Shown here one piece after another: positions 18,866 to 30,244 of a DNA stretch of 64,000 bases; position 1 is the stretch's first letter; every line of letters starts with the position of its first letter. A program made the translations under genes and the position numbers. The stretch spans positions 1 to 64,000 of the forward strand of contig NZ_VCJR02000005.1 of the NCBI RefSeq assembly GCF_009712425.2, read 5' to 3'. The notes beneath the pieces were generated by a model. That model ran no database searches and was not told the DNA's origin. It saw only the letters and a list, made by a program, of their open reading frames with translations. Source of the DNA: Aquisalinus luteolus. Its GTDB lineage: Bacteria; Pseudomonadota; Alphaproteobacteria; Caulobacterales; Parvularculaceae.

Positions 18866-19588
18866 ATGAACGATTTCAATCAGTATTCCAGCACGACGCG
18901 GACCGGCGAGGGCCTTGCCGTCGATGAAGGCCTGCGCAGCTACATGCTCGGCGTCTACAATTATATGGGCCTCGGCCTTGCCGGCACAGCGCTGATCGCG
19001 ATGCTGTTCGTGGCCAATCCGACTCTCAGCGAAGTCATTGGCGGATTGAGCTTCATCCCGTTCATCGCACTTATCGGTGTCGGTTGGTTCGGCAGCCGGA
19101 TGATCTTCACCTCCGGCTCTCGCGCTGTCGCCCACGGTATCTACTGGCTGTATGTCGCACTGTGGGCCGTGCTGATTGGCCCGATGGTCGCTGCCTATGT
19201 CAGTGCGGGCCTTGCCGAGATGGTCTATCAGGCCTTCTTCATCACAGCAGCCATGTTCGGCGCGACAAGCCTTTTCGGCTATACTACCAAGCGTGACATG
19301 TCCGGCTGGGGCGGTGTTTTGATGATGATCGGTATCGGCCTGCTGATTGCCATCGTGATCAATTTCTTCTTTGCCTCGACGCTGATGAGCCTGCTGATCT
19401 CCTTCGCTGTTGTCATCTTCACGGCTGTCGTCACGGCGTTTGAGACGCAGATGATCAAGAACCTCTATCGTGAGGGTGCCGGCGAGGCCAATGCGCGCGC
19501 CTCGATCTTCGGTGCTTTCGCGCTTTACGGGTCTTTCGTGACCATGTTCATCCATATCCTGAACATTCTCGGGATCATGCGCGAATAG
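18866..19588 (+). CDS. Bax inhibitor-1/YccA family membrane protein
   Basis: A 240-residue inner-membrane protein with GGAGAGG before the ATG. After a soluble 30-residue head come seven hydrophobic segments, at about 32-55, 60-82, 88-115, 118-140, 147-170, 172-195 and 215-238. The YNYMGLGLAGTA opening and the acidic/polar last helices match the BI-1 (UPF0005) family. Bacterial members are thought to act as pH-sensitive calcium leak channels or to interact with membrane protease FtsH (YccA). It is a single transcription unit between a CtrA-type box and a strong terminator, implying cell-cycle or CtrA-linked expression. Confidence 0.85.
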   Translation: MNDFNQYSSTTRTGEGLAVDEGLRSYMLGVYNYMGLGLAGTALIAMLFVANPTLSEVIGGLSFIPFIALIGVGWFGSRMIFTSGSRAVAHGIYWLYVALWAVLIGPMVAAYVSAGLAEMVYQAFFITAAMFGATSLFGYTTKRDMSGWGGVLMMIGIGLLIAIVINFFFASTLMSLLISFAVVIFTAVVTAFETQMIKNLYREGAGEANARASIFGAFALYGSFVTMFIHILNILGIMRE

Positions 19589-19612
19589 CAACAAGCGATT
19601 GATATTCCTTTG

Positions 19613-19639
19613 AAAAAGCCTCCTTCGGGAGGCTTTTTT
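19613..19639 (+). terminator. Intrinsic terminator after the BI-1 gene
   Basis: AAAAAGCCTCC-TTCG-GGAGGCTTTTT is an 11-bp perfect stem with a stable TTCG loop, followed by more T residues. The flanking A and T runs make it potentially bidirectional. Confidence 0.9.
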
Positions 19640-19763
19640 GTTGCCACCAACATCGTCCCGGGAAAGATTTCCCTTGTGGATCGGCCCGCATAGCGGAAAA
19701 GTGAGGGCCTTACACGGGCTTGCGAGTTTCCGTGGGCCGGGCAGGGCATCTAGTGTTTCGCGT

Positions 19764-21008
19764 ATGATATTTTTCGAGTCGTCTTTTCCCGCGATGACAG
19801 GCGGCGATGCAGGGGCATTGCCTGCCTATGATCATTATTGTGCGCAATTACTGGGCTATGGGCCAAAGCTGCGCGACCTGTTTGCTGCGGCCGATGCGGC
19901 GCCAGACTGCGCGCTGCTAAACGCCAACGCAGCCTGCCTGCACCTGGCCTTCGAAGGTCGGGAAGGCTGGGATCATGCGGCGCCCTATCTGGTCAAGGCG
20001 GGCAAGGCGCTTGTCCACGCGAGCGACCATGAACGCCGGTTCTGTGACGCCGTCGCCGCCTGGTCGCGGCGCGATTTCCCCGGGGCGCTGTCGCGGTTCG
20101 AGGCGCTGGCAATGGAATGGCCCGCCGATCTCGTCGCCATCAAATGGGGCCAGTACCACGCATTCAATCTGGGTGATCAGGCGGCGCTGTTGCGCCTTGG
20201 TCAGCTTGCGATAGAGCACCATGCCGGCAAGCCATATATTCACGGCCTGCTCGCCTTTGCGCTGGAGCAGTCTCACGATCTGCGCGGGGCAGAGCGCGAG
20301 GCCCGCCACGCCGTGGAAGTCGCCATCGACGATGCGTGGGCGCATCATGCCCTTGCCCATGTCATGGAAACGGAGGGGCGGGTACAGGACGGGGTAAAAT
20401 GGATGGCCCATTGCGCCCATATCTGGGACGCAAAAGGCACCTTCATCCGCGAACACAATTGGTGGCATACGGCGCTTTTCCATCTGGCGCTTGGCAACGA
20501 GGCGCAGGTTTTCGAGATTTTCGATGACCACCTCTGGGGCGAATGGCCGGAATTTCCGCAAGAGCAGATTGGTGCGGCATCGATGCTGTGGCGGCTGGAG
20601 CTGCAGGGGTTTGATGCGGGTGAGCGCTGGCAGCCCGTGGCCGATCAGGCCCGCACGCGCAAGGGCGATCACCTGTTCCCCTTCCACGACCTGCATTACC
20701 TGTTCGCTCTGGCGCGCTGCGGCCGTGACGGGGAAATAGAGGAATTCATCCGTTCACTGGAAAATCGTGCTTCGCAGTGTTGCGAAAGTACGAGCGCGGC
20801 GTGGCAACGCGCTGCCCTGCCGGCGGCACAAGGCATTGTTGCCTTCGCCAGGGGAGACAAGGAACTCGCGGCAGAATATCTGGCAACGGCAATGCCCTAT
20901 CTAGAGAAAATTGGCGGCAGCCATGCCCAGCGAGCGATATTCACGCAAACCCTCGAAGCTGCACGCAGTCGCACAGGCGCACTAAAAGGCAGCAATAGCG
21001 CCGGATGA
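19764..21008 (+). CDS. TTC38-like tetratricopeptide repeat protein
   Basis: A 414-residue soluble protein from ATG 19764; longer starts reach back over the terminator region and are unlikely. It is a chain of alpha-hairpins with aromatic-rich spacers such as WAHHALAHVMETEGR, REHNWWHTALFHLALG and FHDLHYLFALARCGRDGE. This pattern matches the TTC38 family found in eukaryotes and many proteobacteria. Molecular function is unknown. It stands alone between the BI-1 terminator and a convergent DUF3775 gene 28 bases downstream. Confidence 0.75.
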   Translation: MIFFESSFPAMTGGDAGALPAYDHYCAQLLGYGPKLRDLFAAADAAPDCALLNANAACLHLAFEGREGWDHAAPYLVKAGKALVHASDHERRFCDAVAAWSRRDFPGALSRFEALAMEWPADLVAIKWGQYHAFNLGDQAALLRLGQLAIEHHAGKPYIHGLLAFALEQSHDLRGAEREARHAVEVAIDDAWAHHALAHVMETEGRVQDGVKWMAHCAHIWDAKGTFIREHNWWHTALFHLALGNEAQVFEIFDDHLWGEWPEFPQEQIGAASMLWRLELQGFDAGERWQPVADQARTRKGDHLFPFHDLHYLFALARCGRDGEIEEFIRSLENRASQCCESTSAAWQRAALPAAQGIVAFARGDKELAAEYLATAMPYLEKIGGSHAQRAIFTQTLEAARSRTGALKGSNSAG

Positions 21009-21036
21009 CAGGTTTTTCTTGAGGGTCTGTGCCTGA

Positions 21037-21462
21037 TCAGGGCTGTTTTGATTGCGCCGGCGTGTGCAGGCGAACCACATTGCTCTGCCCACGTCCTTCT
21101 ATCTGGTCGAGCGCCGATGCCAGATATTCCGATGACATCGGCATTTCAAGAAGATCATCGAGACTAAGGACCTCTTCGCGCTTGATGCGTTCGCGCGCAG
21201 CACCCAGCTCGCTTTCTTCTTCCATACCAATGAGGACCAGCGCGGAAATATCCAGCTTTTGCGTGTCGTTCAGACCATTGTAGACGCCATCCAGATCTGC
21301 ACGGTCTACCCTGGTGCTATGCATTTCCAGATTGTCGTGGATATCGTCCGTATCGTTGGACCCATCATTCTGCGAAGTTGATGCCTCTACCGCATGCCAT
21401 TTGCGCAGGTAAACGATGAGTTCACCGATGATATCGGGGCTGATTTCGAGACTAGCAGACAT
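21037..21462 (-). CDS. DUF3775-like small acidic protein
   Basis: A 141-residue acidic protein. It opens with LEISPDIIGELIVYLRKWHAVE, has an Asp/Asn-rich linker at about 30-55, and then a helical block LNDTQKLDISALVLIGMEEE. This matches my memory of alphaproteobacterial DUF3775 proteins. The role is unknown. No membrane segment is present. It is transcribed towards the TTC38-like gene as a probable single gene. Confidence 0.65.
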   Translation of the reverse strand: MSASLEISPDIIGELIVYLRKWHAVEASTSQNDGSNDTDDIHDNLEMHSTRVDRADLDGVYNGLNDTQKLDISALVLIGMEEESELGAARERIKREEVLSLDDLLEMPMSSEYLASALDQIEGRGQSNVVRLHTPAQSKQP

Positions 21463-21586
21463 TCTTGCAACATTTCTTTTTCTATGTACCGGATACAGTC
21501 AGTCAACACGGCAAGAATGGGGAAGTTCGGTCACAGCGGCGTCATAATTTAAAGCCGGTTAAGTTTGCTGCCCTGAGTGATGTGTC

Positions 21587-21931
21587 TCAGTTGGCCAGTT
21601 TCAGCTTCTGGCGATCGAAGTAGCGCAATACCTGTTCCAGTTCGTGCCCGCGCTTGAGGATCTGGCCCGTCATCGAAATGATGGAATAGGCACCCTGTTT
21701 TCGAGCAAGCTTCGGTGTCTTTTCGATCCGGTAGAGCGGCGCTTCGGACGTTCGGCGGAAAATGGAAAAGACCGCCGCGTCGCGCAGGCTGTCGATGGCA
21801 TAATCGCGCCAGTCTCCGGATGCGACGAAAAACCCGTAGACATTGAGGATCTTGCTGAGCTCGCCGCGATTGAAGGCAACCATGGCCGGTTGCCGGTGAG
21901 ACTGCTGCTGCGCTGGTTCAAATGGCGTCAT
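21587..21931 (-). CDS. DUF2794 family protein
   Basis: A 114-residue protein from ATG 21931, since earlier in-frame starts read into poorly conserved sequence. The core FNRGELSKILNVYGFFVASGDWRDYAIDSL, split as FNRGELSKILNVYG and then DWRDYAID, is characteristic of DUF2794, a small family conserved in alphaproteobacteria. The basic C terminus ends GHELEQVLRYFDRQKLKL. No function is known. It is a monocistronic minus-strand gene divergent from the AEC transporter. Confidence 0.8.
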   Translation of the reverse strand: MTPFEPAQQQSHRQPAMVAFNRGELSKILNVYGFFVASGDWRDYAIDSLRDAAVFSIFRRTSEAPLYRIEKTPKLARKQGAYSIISMTGQILKRGHELEQVLRYFDRQKLKLAN

Positions 21932-22205
21932 TGTGAAAAACGTATGACAGCTTTTCGCGGCTGACAAGCCTCGGCGACCATATGCCAATGAATACACCAA
22001 GGGCGCGAAATCGCCGCATTTTGCCCATTTCGATGCCCGAATGCGCAGCGATAACTGGTCGTCCAGGCGGGAGTGAGCGTCGCCGGAATACGCCCCCCAG
22101 CCCCTCCGCTGACGTATCGCGTCTTCCGCCTGGACCTTCCCCCTTCGCTCGCCCCTTCTGCATTATTGGCTGTGAGATCTGGCGAGCTGTGCTAGCCCTC
22201 AGCTC

Positions 22206-23150
22206 ATGACCAGCCTGTTTGCCACCCTCATTCCGCTTTACGGCGTCATTGCTGCTGGCTGGCTGGCCGGTCGGCTGGGCGTAATGGGCCAGAACGCGGC
22301 GCAGGTGCTCTCACGCTTCGTGTTCCTGTTTGCCATGCCGGTTGCGGTGTTCGGATTCTTTGCCGCTGCCCCACCGCCGGATGCGCAGGTGCTGCCGATG
22401 ATGGCAGCCTATTTCCTCGCTGCCGGGATCATGATGCTGGCGACGGGCCTTGCTGCGCGCAAGCGTTATGGCCTGACCGTGCCAGAGACCGGCGCCCACG
22501 CTTTCGTGTCCACCTGCGGTAATGCAATCTTCCTCGGGCTGCCGATCGCGCTCAGTATCGATGGGTGGGGCCAGCCCTTCCTGATGCTGATGCTGCTAGA
22601 GGGCACTTTCGTTTACGGCGCATCGGTGCTTCTTTTTCAGTGGCCGGAAAATGACGGATCCGGCACCAAAGTCAGCCGCTTGTTGTTTCAGGCCCTTGGC
22701 CGAACCATTCGCACACCGATCGTTCTGGCAACGCTGACCGGGCTTGCCATCTCGCTGATGCAAATCAGCCTGCCGTCAATGATCGCGGACTTTGCGCGCT
22801 TCTTCGGCGCGGCGGCCGCACCGACAGGCCTGTTCGTTGTCGGACTATACATCGCCGCCCTGCCCAAGGCGGAACTCGGCAAATATGTGGACATGATCGT
22901 GATGACCGGCACGGCGAAACTGATGCTGTTGCCGGGCCTGACCTTCCTGTTCGCGGGGCTGCTCACCGGCTGGAACATGACGCTGGTCGCGACGGCGACG
23001 TTTTTCACCAGCCTGCCGCCTGCCGTTTCCGCCGTCGTGCAGGCCAGTCACTTCGGCGTCTATGAGCGCCGCTGCGCCGCCGCTCTCGTCACGTTGACCC
23101 CGCTCAGCCTGGTCTCCGTCACGGTGCTGTTGCTGATCCTCGCCAGCTAG
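22206..23150 (+). CDS. AEC (auxin efflux carrier-type) transporter
   Basis: A 314-residue inner-membrane protein with ten hydrophobic segments in a 5+5 pattern and a central polar loop near residue 160. The opening [19 protein letters not shown] and the [16 protein letters not shown] segment match the AEC family of bile/auxin/malonate-type carriers. Substrate cannot be read from sequence; bacterial members export or import small organic acids. Its 3' end overlaps the convergent bioB gene by 4 bases. Confidence 0.8.
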   Translation: MTSLFATLIPLYGVIAAGWLAGRLGVMGQNAAQVLSRFVFLFAMPVAVFGFFAAAPPPDAQVLPMMAAYFLAAGIMMLATGLAARKRYGLTVPETGAHAFVSTCGNAIFLGLPIALSIDGWGQPFLMLMLLEGTFVYGASVLLFQWPENDGSGTKVSRLLFQALGRTIRTPIVLATLTGLAISLMQISLPSMIADFARFFGAAAAPTGLFVVGLYIAALPKAELGKYVDMIVMTGTAKLMLLPGLTFLFAGLLTGWNMTLVATATFFTSLPPAVSAVVQASHFGVYERRCAAALVTLTPLSLVSVTVLLLILAS

Positions 23151-24133
23151 AACAGCTCAAGACCCAATTCACGGAACAGCGCCTCGTCGCGGCTTTCACC
23201 TGGATTATCCGTGGTCAGAAGGCGCTCGCCCACGAAGATCGAATTGGCCCCTGCTGCAAAGCACAGCGCCTGCGTCTCGTCGCTCATCGCCTCGCGCCCA
23301 GCCGACAGCCGCACCATGGAGGTCGGCATCATGATGCGGGCGACGGCGATGACGCGGGCGAACTCGATGCCGGATATCTGTTTCTCGCCGTCCAGCACTT
23401 CATCGCCCAGCGGCGTCCCGCGCACCGGCACCAGCGCGTTGATTGGCACGCTTTCCGGGTGCGGCGTCATGCGAGCAAGCGCTATCAGCAGACCGGCGCG
23501 GTCCTCAGCCTGCTCGCCCATGCCGATGATGCCGCCGCAGCAGACCTTCATGCCGGACTGGCGCACCCGCTCCAACGTCTCGATCCGATCCTCGAATGTC
23601 CGTGTGGAGATGACCCGGCCATAATCCTTCGGTGAGGTATCGATATTATGGTTGTAATAATCGAGCCCGGCATCGGACAGTGCCTGCGCCTGACCATCCG
23701 AGAGCATGCCGAGGGTCATGCAGGTCTCCAGCCCCATCGCCTTCACGCGGGAGACCATCTCGGTCAGCGCATCCATGTCGCGGTCCTTTGGCTCGCGCCA
23801 TGCCGCGCCCATGCAGAAGCGCGACGCCCCACCCGCCTTGGCTGCCTCGGCCTCGGCGACAACTGCCTCGACCGCCATCAGCCTGGACGCGGTCAGGCCG
23901 GTCTTGAACTTGGCCGACTGGTTGCAATAGCCGCAATCCTCCGGACAGCCGCCGGTCTTGATCGAGCAGAGCTGCGAGGCCTGCACCGCGTTGGCGCGAT
24001 GATACTGGCGATGGACCGTCTGTGCCCGGAACAGCAGTTCCGTGAACGGCAGGGCGAAAAGCGCGTCGACCTCCTCTCGCGTCCAGTCATGGCGGCTCGC
24101 ATCCGTATGGGTCTCTGCAACGCTATCGAGCAT
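23147..24133 (-). CDS. bioB: Biotin synthase
   Basis: A 328-residue radical-SAM enzyme that inserts sulphur into dethiobiotin, the last step of biotin synthesis. The CxxxCxxC cluster ligands are Cys63, Cys67 and Cys70 in [10 protein letters not shown]. The family segments [18 protein letters not shown] and [11 protein letters not shown] follow in order. Length is normal. It starts immediately after the stop of an MFS exporter gene (TGAATG), so the two are co-transcribed and translationally coupled. No other bio genes are in the window. Confidence 0.95.
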   Translation of the reverse strand: MLDSVAETHTDASRHDWTREEVDALFALPFTELLFRAQTVHRQYHRANAVQASQLCSIKTGGCPEDCGYCNQSAKFKTGLTASRLMAVEAVVAEAEAAKAGGASRFCMGAAWREPKDRDMDALTEMVSRVKAMGLETCMTLGMLSDGQAQALSDAGLDYYNHNIDTSPKDYGRVISTRTFEDRIETLERVRQSGMKVCCGGIIGMGEQAEDRAGLLIALARMTPHPESVPINALVPVRGTPLGDEVLDGEKQISGIEFARVIAVARIMMPTSMVRLSAGREAMSDETQALCFAAGANSIFVGERLLTTDNPGESRDEALFRELGLELF

Positions 24134-25786
24134 TCATGTCTCCTTGCTGTTTCGGTCGGATGTGTCGGGGTCCCGGTCGAGGTCTCGCTCCCGTGACGGG
24201 GCGGTCTCGAACATGCGCAGGAAGCCGAACACCTGGTGTTTCGGTCTGGTCTCGAATGACTGTTTTTCGATTGTATCGTCAATGAAAAAGGCGGCAACCA
24301 TGGCCGCCATGATCGCAATTGCGACGCACACCCAGACCAGTGCACGGAAGCTTTCGGCCATGGCGAACTTGTAGGTTTCCGCCTGCTCGCCATAGAGATA
24401 GTCACCAGCGCCATAGTCGATCACCTCGGCGATCATGCCGCCTGAGCGCTCATAGGCAAAGGAGGCAATGACGCCGAAACCGACGATGGCGAAAAGGGTT
24501 GCTGCTCGGGCCAGCGCATTGTTGATGCCGGAGGCAGCACCATGGCTGTCTTCCGGCGTGGCATTGAAGATCGCCGTCGTCATGGCCGGGGCGACCAGCG
24601 CCATGCCGACGCCGAAGATCAGCATCGACATGAATGCCCCGAAAATGGAATCCGACCACGGAAAAACGCCCATCGAACAGAAGGCGAGCGCACAGGTCAG
24701 CGACCCGGCAGCCAGCATGAGGCGCACTCCGACGCGTTTCATCAGGTAACCGGAGATTGTGGTGATCGCGACCATGGGCACGGCGAAGCCGAGGAAGGCG
24801 ATGCCGGACTGGTCGACGGAATAGCCCCAGGCATCGTTGAGCACGATGGGATAGAAGACGAAGATGCCGCCAAGGGCACCATAGATGAGCATGGTCACGA
24901 CATTGACCGCGTTGAACATGTTGGATTCGAACAGCTGGGGCGGTGCCATTGGCGTCTTTGCATTGCGCTCGACACGGATCAACACACCGATGGCAATGAT
25001 GCCGACGAGGATGGCAAGACCCCAGCCACTGGTCAGGAAGCCCATCGGCTCGACATTGCCGGTCTCCGACAGGGTGATGAGGCCGAAGGCGATACCGCCG
25101 CAACCGATGATCGCAAGCACTGCGCCGGTCCAGTCGATCCGATCCGGCTGGCGCGGCGGCGGGCGCGATGTCGTCAGAAACAGGGTGATGGCAAGCGCGG
25201 CAAGGCCGAAGGGGATGTTCATGAAGAATATCCAGCGCCACGACACCTGTTCGGCGAGGATGCCGCCGATGGGCGGGCCGAGGCCGGTCATCAGCGCTGA
25301 CGCCGCCGACCAGATGCCGATGGCCGAGCCGCGATGTTCCCGGTCGAAGGCATTGGCGATGAGGGTCAGCGACATCGGCGTCAACAGGGCAGCGCCGATG
25401 CCCTGCGCCGCGCGCGCGGCGATAAGGATCTCCTCCGTCGGGGCAATACCACAGGCAAGTGAGCCGAGGGAAAAGACCCCAACGCCCCACGCAAAGACGG
25501 CGCGGCGACCATAGAAATCGCCCAGCGAACCACCAATCAGCATCAGCGAAGCCAGGAACATCATGTAGATCGAAGCGATCCAGAGCATGTCGCCGAGACT
25601 GGCCCCCAGCCCCTCCTGGATCGGGTCGAGCGCCAGCGTCACCGCCGTGCCGTTGATGAATGCCATGGAGGAGCCGAGGATCGACGCGGCGAGCACGGCC
25701 ATGCGCTCGCGCGGCTGATAGTCCAGCCACGGCTGTTCCGGATTGGGGATGCCCTGCCCGCCCACGCTCTGCTCTGTGTCAGCCAT
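24134..25786 (-). CDS. DHA2-type MFS transporter (14 helices)
   Basis: A 550-residue inner-membrane protein from ATG 25786. About 14 membrane segments follow a hydrophilic 30-residue head. The motif A region reads GGSLGDFYGRRAVF. The motif C-type GLGPPIGGILAEQVSWRWIFFMNIPFGL is seen as GPPIGGILAE plus WRWIFFMNIP. These are hallmarks of DHA2 (EmrB/QacA-like) proton-drug antiporters. The C-terminal tail is charged and cytosolic. It is directly upstream of bioB with no gap. Export of drugs or metabolites is the likely role; a link with biotin is only suggested by the operon. Confidence 0.85.
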   Translation of the reverse strand: MADTEQSVGGQGIPNPEQPWLDYQPRERMAVLAASILGSSMAFINGTAVTLALDPIQEGLGASLGDMLWIASIYMMFLASLMLIGGSLGDFYGRRAVFAWGVGVFSLGSLACGIAPTEEILIAARAAQGIGAALLTPMSLTLIANAFDREHRGSAIGIWSAASALMTGLGPPIGGILAEQVSWRWIFFMNIPFGLAALAITLFLTTSRPPPRQPDRIDWTGAVLAIIGCGGIAFGLITLSETGNVEPMGFLTSGWGLAILVGIIAIGVLIRVERNAKTPMAPPQLFESNMFNAVNVVTMLIYGALGGIFVFYPIVLNDAWGYSVDQSGIAFLGFAVPMVAITTISGYLMKRVGVRLMLAAGSLTCALAFCSMGVFPWSDSIFGAFMSMLIFGVGMALVAPAMTTAIFNATPEDSHGAASGINNALARAATLFAIVGFGVIASFAYERSGGMIAEVIDYGAGDYLYGEQAETYKFAMAESFRALVWVCVAIAIMAAMVAAFFIDDTIEKQSFETRPKHQVFGFLRMFETAPSRERDLDRDPDTSDRNSKET

Positions 25787-25979
25787 ACGAATACCTGCCG
25801 ACACCCTAGCCTGTATCGGTACAATTGCGAGGACTAGCATTGCGTTGAATCACAAAAAAGCCCTGCATGAAGACCATCGGAGAGCCTGCGCAAGTATCGG
25901 CTACAACGCCCCTTCCGAACCTTTATCGGCTTTAAAGTGTCTGTAGCGCGATAGCGTAATCAACCGATGGAGTACCCGC

Positions 25980-26159
25980 ATGTCCACTTTTGGCATTTAC
26001 CTGATCGGCTATATCATTTTCGTCGCCGGTGTCGTCTGGGGCCTCAGCCTGCTCGGCGTGCCGCCCGTCTGGCTTGGCGTCGTTGGCATCACCCTTGCCG
26101 GGCTTGGCATCCTGACCGGCGTAGGCAAGACGCGGAAACGCGACACCAATACGGAATAG
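25980..26159 (+). CDS. Small two-helix membrane protein
   Basis: A 59-residue protein. ATG 25980 is preceded by a purine-rich ATGGAG stretch. Two hydrophobic segments (about residues 4-24 and 28-47) are joined by GVPPVW and followed by a basic tail GKTRKRDTNTE. It is followed 24 bases later by a strong terminator, supporting it as a real, separately expressed gene. The function is unknown. Confidence 0.7.
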   Translation: MSTFGIYLIGYIIFVAGVVWGLSLLGVPPVWLGVVGITLAGLGILTGVGKTRKRDTNTE

Positions 26160-26182
26160 CGTAAAAACCGGACGTTTTTTTC

Positions 26183-26217
26183 AAAGGGCTGGCTTTCGTG
26201 CCAGCCCTTTGTTTTTT
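26183..26217 (+). terminator. Intrinsic terminator
   Basis: AAAGGGCTGGC-TTTCGT-GCCAGCCCTTT is an 11-bp perfect stem followed by GTTTTTTC. It ends the small membrane protein gene. Confidence 0.9.
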
Positions 26218-26366
26218 CTAAGTTTTTCCAACCTTAAAGAAATATCGAACGGTCATGCCATACTAAAAATGGCAACCGAGTACCTTGAAATCCAAGTTTA
26301 CTTTATTTTATAAAGTACACGGGTTTTTGAAGCGCCGATGGGGCCACCCCAAAAAGGAGAAATCAT

Positions 26367-26834
26367 ATGTCAAAGTCACAATCACTCTTCACACGTCTCG
26401 CCTGCACCGCTGTGGCCGGTTTCTTGGCTCTGGGCGCTGCTGGTGCCGCAACCGCGGCCGATGTCTCGATCACCCTGACTGGCGTGAAGGAAGGCGGCAC
26501 GCTGTATGTCGGGTTGCAGACAGAAGACCAGTTCATGAGCATGGAAACGGTCGGTGGCGAGAGCATGACCGTCAATGCCGATGGCGATGTCACCATTTCG
26601 CTGGCAGGCATCGAGCCCGGCACTTATGCCTTTTCGATCTGGCATGATATCAACGGCAACGGCGAGTTTGACATGGCTCCGCAAGGCTGGCCCGAAGATG
26701 GCTGGAGTGCATACAACGTCACCATGATCATGGGTGCACCAAGCTTTTCGCAAGTGTCCTTCAAGGTAGATGACGCCGGCTTCGAAACAACCGAGCCGAT
26801 GATCTATCCGGAATTCTTCACGAATATGCCGTAG
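26367..26834 (+). CDS. Exported DUF2141 family protein
   Basis: A 155-residue protein with AAGGAG before its ATG. The signal peptide ends near ATAA at residue 31. The mature protein is a single beta-rich domain with the family pattern ADVSITLTGVKEGGTLYVGL, seen as two strands, then GTYAFSIWHDINGNGEFD and PQGWPEDGWS. DUF2141 proteins are periplasmic or outer-membrane associated, and their role is not established. It stands alone; the 207-base gap upstream contains the previous terminator. Confidence 0.8.
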   Translation: MSKSQSLFTRLACTAVAGFLALGAAGAATAADVSITLTGVKEGGTLYVGLQTEDQFMSMETVGGESMTVNADGDVTISLAGIEPGTYAFSIWHDINGNGEFDMAPQGWPEDGWSAYNVTMIMGAPSFSQVSFKVDDAGFETTEPMIYPEFFTNMP

Positions 26835-27203
26835 GCTAAGGGTCCTACCGCCCCCTCCGCCCCTTGCGGAGAACCTCCCCCGTTTTGACGGGGGAGGAAT
26901 GACATCGCACCTAATCCGAAACACGCGCCCTTTCTTCTCCTGCAAGCGGGGCAAGTTCCCTCGCAGAAGGCGATAGGGGCACGACGATATCGCCGCGAGC
27001 AAATTGCCCGAAGCGTTGGGAAGATTGAGGGGGCCCGTGGAAGCGCTACCGGCTCCATAAGCAAAAGTATAAATGTAGGTAGCCTCACGCTCCGCCTTTT
27101 TGCCCAGGGGGCAGTGAACAGGCAGCTCAGCCACGATCCTCATCGCGACTTGTTTTCGATAATAAAACAACGAAACCATTCGGGGAAAAGGTTTCTGCCC
27201 TGA
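26835..27203. repeat. Gene-free stretch with two palindromes
   Basis: No convincing gene is present. CCTCCCCCGT-TTTG-ACGGGGGAGG (26874-26897) is a perfect 10-bp stem, and TCCGC-CCCTT-GCGGA (26856-26870) lies just before it. No T run follows, so it is not a standard terminator. C-rich intergenic palindromes of this sort often occur as dispersed repeats in alphaproteobacterial genomes. The rest shows nothing I can support. Confidence 0.5.
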
Positions 27204-27539
27204 TCACTTCCTGCGCACTCGGCCATATTGATCAAGTATCCTCACCCGCCGCCCGGGCATGCCGATATATTCATCGGTCTGACGCCGCCCGGCACGGTCC
27301 TCCACCGTGACACTGAACCGGTAACCTTTTCGATCCATATAAAATCTTGCCGATGCCTCAACGTACATCTCTGGAAGGGCATTGTGCTTTTTGCAAAGCC
27401 GGGCGAAGCCGTCCTTATACAAAGCGATCTGCTTTCTCAGCCTCGGCGACAATTTGGCACGATTAGCCCGACCCGTCAGAAAATCGACAGTTATCGCATG
27501 GCCCATCTGGCGCGGCAGCTCCCGATAAATGTCGATCAT
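27204..27539 (-). CDS. Hypothetical basic protein downstream of gyrB
   Basis: A 111-residue basic protein. ATG 27539 is chosen because TTGGAG lies before it, and longer frames run back into gyrB. It is predicted alpha/beta, with many Arg, Lys and Tyr and a C-terminal strand pattern KGYRFSVTVEDRAGRRQTDEY. It has no recognised motif and no membrane segment. It follows gyrB on the same strand after a 112-base gap and may be read from the same transcript. Confidence 0.5.
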   Translation of the reverse strand: MIDIYRELPRQMGHAITVDFLTGRANRAKLSPRLRKQIALYKDGFARLCKKHNALPEMYVEASARFYMDRKGYRFSVTVEDRAGRRQTDEYIGMPGRRVRILDQYGRVRRK

Positions 27540-27651
27540 GTACGCTCCAACAAGAAGGCTGCAGCCGCATGACAGGGAGTCCGCCGCGTTATGCGCGATT
27601 GATCTGAGCACGCCGAACTTGGCGGGCTTTACCGGTTGCGTAACCCGGTCC

Positions 27652-30225
<2,574 letters not shown>

Positions 30226-30244
30226 TCAAAGGCTTTTTTTGCAG

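Noticed and set aside
21548-21561. CtrA box TTAA-AGCCGG-TTAA
   Set aside because: The spacer is 6 bases rather than 7.
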